Shown in pieces: positions 57,953-64,000 of a DNA stretch of 64,000 nt (position 1 is the first letter of the stretch; each line of letters begins with the position of its first letter). Source of the DNA: Diphasiastrum complanatum (taxonomy: Eukaryota > Streptophyta > Lycopodiopsida > Lycopodiales > Lycopodiaceae); the NCBI GenBank assembly GCA_029204225.1, contig CM055113.1:5430647-5494646 (forward strand), in the 5' to 3' direction. The translations under genes and the position numbers were made by a program. Below the pieces are notes generated by a model. It made no database searches. It saw nothing but the letters and a program-made list of their open reading frames with translations, and had not been told where the DNA came from.

Positions 57953-58528
57953 CTAGCTCGAGCTTGCCCGTGAAGTGCCAAATGTAGGTGGGGTTGGAAT
58001 TGCCACTGGGGTTGGCTGAGGTCGCTGCTCCATGAATTTTTGACAAGCCTTGAGGGCTTGCTTTGTGTGGGCGAGCTCCTGACGGATTACTGGATCCGTG
58101 ATAGCCTCTATCAGGTACCCGTTGTTAGTTTGGATCAGAATCTTTGGGGCAGTCTGGGTGACGAATGGCCTTATCAAGGTTTTTTCTTGGTGATGGGAGA
58201 TTGGTTGACGGTCACCAGACATTATGCCAACGATGATCATTGAGTTAGTGTTAATGCATATTTTGTACGTGGTATCTTGGTATAGGAAGTGGAAACGCAA
58301 CTTCTGCGCGTCCTAGGTGGCGTAAGCATGAAGGGTGAGGCCCATGTTAATGTCAAAACTGAAAAGCGCTAGGTAAAATCCCATTGCTTCAAGAAGAGGA
58401 CCAGCCATCTGAAGCCATGGTTTGATCAGGGCATCAAAAGACAATGGCCAGATCTGGGTGGCGGATGGTATTTTGCGCTTGATCACCTCCTTGGTGCCAG
58501 AGTCATCAAAAGAGAGAGAAGAGACCAT
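57953..58528 (-). pseudogene. Gag-like or unrecognised retroelement ORF with one in-frame TAG
   Basis: ATG at 58528 (MVSSLSFDDSGTKEVIKRK) reads to TAG at 58313-58315, then continues in the same frame (DAQKLRFHFLYQDTTYKICI ... ELAHTKQALKACQKFMEQ) to a stop at 57953. The Gln/Pro-rich end and its position beside LTR copies suggest the N-terminal part of a gypsy polyprotein. No diagnostic motif is present. A further minus frame at 57500-57787 has none either. Confidence 0.35.
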
Positions 58529-60319
58529 GTTAGCAGTGGTAGTTAGAGTCTGTTACAAAGAAAAGTGATAAAATAGTGACAGAAACGGTGAAAACGGTTA
58601 AAAGGCTTGGAAAAGTGGACAACAACAAAAAATGATAGTGACAACGATGGTATTGAGCGCAGATCTGAGTTCAGAGAGTGCAGATGATGGCCGGTAGGAG
58701 TTTTGGTAGCAAACGGAGAATGTGGAAAGCTTAAAATTTCAGCAGAGCTTCGCTAGGCAAGGTGACAAATGACTCGAATTCTGCCCTTATATAGCAGAAT
58801 TTAGAGTGCATATTAGGTGAAATCCACTTTTCTCAGCTCAAATCCACCCAAATTTCTACAGGGAACTTCACAAAATTCTAAGACCTCAAAGAAGTCTACG
58901 GAAGTTCAGAAGGTGATTTGACTGCCCTACGAAGATTTTGCGAGGGTTCAGATAGTCTGTGAGGGTTAAATCCTCGCGTTAAGTGATCTCTCACACAACT
59001 TGCTCCAGATGTTGGATTTTCAAGATCAAACCATATAGGCAAGCTAATTTCACTACTCTAATTCCATTTATGCCCTTGTGAAGGTTGGTTTGATGATCTT
59101 GATGCTCTACAAAGGTTCTGAAGATTCTGCCCTTCTGAACTGTTGGCTGATTCTGATGAATCCCCAAGATACTCGGACAGAGCAACTCAAGAGCACCTCT
59201 CACCTTAGACCGAGGAGGTCTCTGAGAAGACGAGACTAATGAAGATTGAGAGCCGAGAAATGCTAGTTAGGAATGACAAGCAAGAACTGTGTAAGCCTCA
59301 TGGTGAATCCCGGAAGATGGAGTGACCATGTAGGAACTAGTATTTCTAGACTAATGTAATAAATGCAAGTATACCCCTCTCAAAGAAAGTAGAGTGAGCC
59401 ACATTTTGATGGTGACCTCTAGTAATTTGTGAAATGTGAAAATTCCACTAGAATGCCACCTAAGGAGCTCTCTTGCTTATTTAAGAGACTCCATATTTGT
59501 GAAGAGGAGCTTTTTGTGAAATGTACCTACTCCATGCTGAAATGAGAAGAGCCTCTATGAGTTTTGGTGCATCCATTGAGCTCCTTGATCATGTTTGTTT
59601 CTTGAGTAAATGCATTCATGATCTTTCCCTTCCCTCCTATGAGTGTGGTTGTGGGTTGTAGAGTGGATTAGTTTTTCTGCTTTCCTAGTTGTGGATTAAT
59701 TTTCATTTTTTGTTTGTGGATTAATGTAGGAATCAGAATTCAAGTAAACTAAATAGGCTAGAAATGTTTTATAAATCTTGCATATCCTCCAACATTCTAG
59801 TTCTTGATGTTCTTGGGATGTCCAAGAATCAAAATACTGGTTGGTTTCTTGATTCTTGGACTTCTAAAATGCTGTAGATTAATTTCTTGTTTAAGTTTTG
59901 TGGATTAATGCAGGTGTAGATTAGTTTTAAAATGTGTAGGATCTAATTTCAGTTCGTTTCAGAGTAGGTAGCTATAGAAACTGTTGAATGTTCATTTGGG
60001 CTGCATGCTGATCTACAAATGAATGTTCATGGCTCACATCTCTGTTTGAATGTGAGTGCTTTCAAGAGAGAACGACCCTGAGTTGTCTTTTGACAGGTAG
60101 GACCACGAAATAGTTCTGAAACTAAGAAGTAAGCAAAAAACTAGTAAACAGATCCTCCCAAGTAGAGGATCTGTCAACATGAACTCTCGCAAACACTCAA
60201 AATTGATGATTTCTCCATCAGTAACTCTCGCAGAGATTTTTAAAATGCAGCTGGGTCAAATCTGATGACTATTAAAGTTTCAAGAGCTAACTCCCAAGGG
60301 ATCTCCAAAAATCATGAAA
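58529..60319. other. No supported gene
   Basis: 1.8 kb without recognisable coding content, probably internal non-coding sequence of a gypsy element. The phrase GCGAGAGTT and 'tctcgcaaa' recur near 58940 and 60180-60240. Confidence 0.45.
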
Positions 60320-60605
60320 AAATTGCCACCGAGCATCCAAAGCGTACAATGATATTTTCATAAAGAAACTTGGCAGTTGTCCTAGCATCAGCTACTCATA
60401 CTGCCTTGGCTTCGACCCACTTGGTGAGGTAGTCGGTGGCCACGATAATGTATCGGGCTTGGGTACTTCTTGCCGCAGGGTGGATTGGTCCAATATAATC
60501 CAAACCCCACTTCTCAAATGGTGCTTGAGCTAGGATTGGGTGTAGAAGATCATAATTTAGTCTCGTTGGTCTCCTTGCCCTTTGGCACACATAGCATTTT
60601 TTCAA
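60320..60605 (-). pseudogene. Gypsy integrase start (non-chromoviral), truncated
   Basis: Cys pair CYVCQRARRPTR, then WGLDYIGPIHPAARSTQARY and VATDYLTKWVEAKAV with the first catalytic Asp. Homology ends near 60320 after TAKFLYENIIVRFGC, so the remaining two catalytic residues are missing. The style (WGLDYIGP) matches Tat/Athila-like gypsy elements rather than chromoviruses. Confidence 0.7.
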
Positions 60606-61785
60606 GTATTCCTCTGTATCTTTATGGATCGTTGGCCACCAACATCATGATTGTAGGATCTTACAAACTGTAATGTCTGATGCAAAGTGACCACCACCCA
60701 TTCCTTCATCTGAAAGCAAAATGATTTGGGTGGCCTCATGAGAAAGAATACATCGTCGAAGAATTCCAACTGATTCTCTTCGGTGGAACTGGCCGACAAT
60801 CAGCTGATAAGGTCTAGCTTTTAAGATCAATTTTTGTTGTTCCGCCTTAGGTAGTGATTTGTCTGGTCGGCCCCGCATTAGGTATTCAACTATGTCAGCG
60901 GCCCATTCCGGTACTGTCTCGATATAAAATAAGACAGCATCAGGTAGCTCATCATCAGTTTTGGCTGCAATTTCGTTTTCCTTAATTCACGACACATGAT
61001 CCACCATGTAATGTTGCTTTCTCTTGCGAACCACTATCTGAAAATCAAACTCCAACAACAGAAGTAACCATCGAGTGATTCTCCCTGTGTTGCATGTTTT
61101 CTTAACAAGATAGAGCAAGGGCTGATGGTCTGTATAAAAAGCAAAGTGAGTGGCCATCAGCTAATGCCAAAACTTCTTAACAACATAAATCATTGCCAAT
61201 GCCTCTCGCTTTGTGGCTGAATAATTCATTTCGGTGTCACTGAACTGACAACTTGCAAATTGGATCAAAAAATCTTTTTTGTGCTCTCTTGGCTAGGTTA
61301 AGACTACTCCTACTGCATAATTTGATGCATCTGTATGCACATGAAACTCAATGGACCAATTGGGTGGGCGTAGAATTGGCACTGAGACCAATGTATCTTT
61401 AAGCTTCTGAAAAGCCTAGAGGGCTTCCTCAATCCAATGTGGTTCCGTTGTGAGTTTGTAGATTGGTCGTGCTAGCTCCACAAAGTCTAGAATAAAGATC
61501 CTGTAATAGTTAGCATGACCCATGAAAATATAGACTCTGCGGATCGTTCATGGTGGTAGCAGATCGACAATGATCCTTATCTTCGACAGGTCCGTGGCGA
61601 TCCCGTGTCAGGATACTATATGTGGCCAAAGATTAGGCCTTGTGTCACCCAAAAGTGACACTTTTCTGGGTTTAGGGATATCTGGTACTTGCGGCATTTC
61701 TTCAGCACCTTTCTAGATTGGATAACTGCTCTGAATTAGATCTATGCACGCACAGATCATCCAAGAAAATCTCCAATTTTTTTTT
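60606..61785 (-). pseudogene. Gypsy RT end, RNase H and linker, heavily frameshifted
   Basis: Fragments in changing frames: FLDDLCVHRSNSEQLS (RT catalytic box region, 61780-61735), then RNase H pieces (FHVHTDASNYAVG, YSATKREALAMIYVVKKF, YTDHQPLLYLV) and the linker before integrase (IVEYLMRGRPDKSLPK, ARPYQLIVGQFHRRE, ILSHEATQIILLSDEGMGGG). Stops are frequent. Confidence 0.6.
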
Positions 61786-62370
61786 TTAATACTCTTTGAA
61801 TGCCACCTGCATAATTTGTTGGAAAGTACTTGGGGCATTGCAAAGTCCAAATGGCGTCACCTTGTAGGCATAGGTCCCCCATTCCATGGCGAATGCTGTC
61901 TTGTGCTGATCTTGCGATGCTACCTTCACTTGATGGTCCGTTTCCATAAATGGTAAGAGAAAATGGTCCTTCTTGGTGACTGCATTTAACGCTTTAAGAT
62001 TCACATAGATTTGCATCTTGCCATTTTTTTTGGGTACTATGACTATTGGCGACATCCATTTAGTATGCTCGATTTCATAAATAAAATCAACATCTAACAA
62101 CTTCTACAACTCTTGCTTGATCAACTCTGTATAATTCGGGTTGTAGCGATAGTAACGGCTCACCTTGGAGACTACTCCATCCACCAAGGGTATAGTATGC
62201 TGGACTACAATTGGAGGGATACTCTTTAGATCACTATAATTCCAAGCAAAACAATCTTTGTATTCCACCAATAACGAACGTAGTCTTTTGAATTGAGTGG
62301 GCGTTAACTGCTCTCCCACATGCACTATCTTTTCTTCTTCACCTGACTCGGCTAGATTCATTGGTTGCAT
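61786..62370 (-). pseudogene. Gypsy reverse transcriptase with internal deletion
   Basis: Starts with KDCFAWNYSDLKSIPPIVV and YRYNPNYTELIKQEL, then FIYEIEHTKWMSPIVIVPKK, LKALNAVTKKDHFLLPFMET and DHQVKVASQDQHKTAFAMEW, ending TPFGLCNAPSTFQQIMQVAF. About 20 residues that should lie between PFMET and HQVK (the palm strand carrying the first catalytic Asp, SFLDGYSGY in relatives) are missing. A stop at 62101-62103 splits it. Confidence 0.75.
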
Positions 62371-62485
62371 TGGATGATGATGATGCTACCAAGGGAGTTG
62401 GACTATGGGTGATTGGATATTCATCATCTGATTCCTCATCCTCTTCCCAAATGGCATCTTCCATTGCTTCTTGCAAGGTAGCATA

Positions 62486-62905
62486 CTACTCCCATCGTTT
62501 CAGCTCTCTTCTGATACTACGTGGTAGCTCCGTGAGGAACCACATAATCACCGCATGATTAGGAGTTAGGGCTTCATTGCAATTGGATTTTAGATATTTG
62601 ACCCACTCGAAATAATCCCTGACCCTTTCTCTTTTTCTCGTCTTAACTTTGTTCAGCAGGAAAATTGGGTCTTCCAAGAACTTTCTGGGTTTAAAGCGCG
62701 TGATGAGAGCTGCTTTAACCGCTTCCCATGTGGTTTTCTCTTCTTCCGACAAGTTGAAGTACCAATCTTGTGCAACTGCCACCAGAGACATTGGGAACAA
62801 CATTAGTTTCTCTACCGGTGTCCCCTCACCGTAGATTTCGCATGCTTGCTCGTAGATCTGAAAGAATATGATAGGATCTGATGACCCATCATATTTAGAT
62901 ATATC
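62486..62905 (-). pseudogene. Gypsy gag domain, N terminus lost to an inverted LTR
   Basis: ISKYDGSSDPIIFFQIYEQ, EKLMLFPMSLVAVAQDWYFN, TTWEAVKAALITRFKPRKF and KRERVRDYFEWVKYLKSNC form a retrotransposon gag domain. The frame begins inside the LTR that starts at 62906 on the other strand, so the true N terminus is gone. A stop at 62486 ends it. Ordering (gag at 62.9 kb, RT at 62, integrase at 60.5) fits one minus-strand element. Confidence 0.75.
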
Positions 62906-63719
62906 TGTTGGGGGTATTCCCAACGAATTGTAAATAAATAAAATCGACCAATAAAATGCGTTGCGAGGACATGGCATCCTGCGCGTATAAGCCCATGGCC
63001 CAATGAGCACGCAAGATTAAGTGTAAATAAAATAAAATAGACTTGGGCCTTTGAATTAAAATAAAACTAGGGGCCCAAAGTCATTTTTAAACTTAGAGAT
63101 TACTTTTTAGAGTTGGGTCCAAATTGGGACTCACATGAATCTTGTGAACTTCAGTGTACTTTTTGTGGACCCTTGGATCAAGTTGAATCCAAGATGAATG
63201 GATAGGATCAATATAAATATTAGCCAATAGGATTTTGGGACAAGGGCCTTTCCCATTTTATAAAAAGACACCATTTGTACACTATTTTCATGCTTAATAG
63301 AGAGGAGGAGACTCTATCATTTTGAGAGCTCAAGCATTCTCATTTGCTAATCACTCTTGCTTATGCGATTATTGGATTGCTTGTTATGTCCATTTCCCAT
63401 GCTTTTTGGTTTATGCTAGTTAAGGTTTTTCCATAAGCAATGAAATTGAGCATTTGAGCTCACCTCCATCTCATCTCTCTCTCTTTCTCTCTTTTCCTTC
63501 TTCTTCCTCTTCTATTCTATCCTCTCTCTTCACATGAAATCATGATGAAGTTAGTTAGGGGAGTAGATTTAGTGTGAGTAGTGTTTGTAGAGGTAGAGTT
63601 AGATGCAAAGTAGGAAACTAACTAAAACTAGCATCTATGCATAGTTGGGTGCCTATCCAGTGAACTAACCCTTGTTGACAGGCGGGAGGGCTATGCTACG
63701 CAAGATCTTCGACCCTACA
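62906..63719 (+). repeat. 5' LTR of a gypsy element leaving the window (family X)
   Basis: 814 bp from TGTTGGGGGTATTCCC to GACCCTACA, followed by a primer binding site, so it is a 5' LTR on the plus strand. It has a TATA-like TATAAAAA at 63259-63266 and a pyrimidine-rich stretch near 63465-63530. It matches the three inverted copies at 54.8-57.5 kb. Confidence 0.9.
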
Positions 63720-63720
63720 G

Positions 63721-63738
63721 TGGCGCCGTTGCCGGGGA
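63721..63738 (+). promoter_or_regulatory. Primer binding site of tRNA-Asp type
   Basis: TGGCGCCGTTGCCGGGGA, one base after the LTR. This matches the site complementary to the 3' end of plant tRNA-Asp used by many Tat/Athila-like gypsy elements. Confidence 0.85.
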
Positions 63739-64000
63739 TAGGTTTCCACTAACTAGTGTAGCTGCATTTTAGCTATTTTCTTGCTGTTTAGAGTAGTTTA
63801 GTAGATTTTTGGGAGTTTAGAGTTAGTTTTCTGTTTTTTTTTTTGTGTTTGGATTGTTCACAACTAGAGGAGGAGGTGTGAGAGGGTAGAGGAGACCCTG
63901 AATAGCCTCTAAGGGCTTGAAACCCAAACCAATCAGCCAAAAAACCCAAAAAACACACCAATCTACATTTTGGAAGGAAAAAGAGCTTAAAATCTCATCA
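63739..64000 (+). other. Leader of the family-X gypsy element
   Basis: Non-coding sequence after the primer site, rich in A near the end. The gag start lies beyond the window. Confidence 0.6.

Overview
This is a repeat-dominated stretch of a plant nuclear genome. The evidence is Ty3/gypsy chromoviruses with a C-terminal chromodomain, Ty1/copia elements, LTR elements primed by initiator-Met or Asp tRNA, a DUF659/hAT transposase gene with spliceosomal introns, plant-type LINE pieces and long GA/CT microsatellites. No bacterial or organellar genes, rRNA operons or CRISPR arrays are visible. The species cannot be fixed from the sequence. Only one convincing non-transposon gene was found: an unrecognised 196-residue protein on the minus strand at 28.4-29.0 kb with a non-coding first exon.

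Layout. 1-0.56 kb: 3' end of a LINE reverse-transcriptase ORF. 0.7-11.9 kb: a decayed hAT-like transposase gene read on the plus strand, broken by two gypsy elements. One (2773-9090, minus strand, 358-bp LTRs differing at 2 positions) sits in an intron. The other (9715-11671, plus strand, perfect GGTAG target duplication, 5' LTR cut to about 10 bp) sits in the last coding block. 12-15.7 kb: microsatellites, a gypsy gag-protease relic, a LINE ORF1 with its 3' tail and a chromovirus integrase relic. 15.7-31.7 kb: the gene-poor but least transposon-filled part. It holds the host gene, an exact 116-bp tandem duplication, a four-copy 140-bp repeat, a cluster of nested palindromes (22.4-22.6 kb), an 81-bp tRNA-like retroposon with a perfect 22-bp target duplication (26.6 kb) and a poly-A-tailed retroposon.

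31.7-36.5 kb: copia relics, a 362-bp foldback element and a chimeric copia pol joining two different RT halves. 38.4-43.9 kb: LTR element A, with 840/847-bp LTRs, a gag-like zinc-knuckle ORF and long unrecognised ORFs containing an internal repeat, but no pol. 43.9-45.4 kb: about 1.5 kb of (GA)n-rich DNA. 46.2-52.2 kb: copia element B with an exact ATATT target duplication. Its RT domain has been replaced by about 1.07 kb of unrecognised, mostly open sequence that looks distantly like the ORFs of element A. 53.1-54.7 kb: a second, truncated copy of family B. 54.8-57.5 kb: a tandem triplet of about 820-bp LTRs separated by about 88 bp. 58-62.9 kb: minus-strand gag-like ORFs and a decayed non-chromoviral gypsy gag-pol. 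62.9 kb to the end: an oppositely oriented LTR of the same family as the triplet, followed by a tRNA-Asp-type primer binding site and the start of an element that leaves the window.

The transposon genes no longer form working systems. Almost all carry in-frame stops, frameshifts or deletions. The most unusual content is the unexplained ORF material inside LTR elements A and B, and the palindrome cluster at 22.4 kb.
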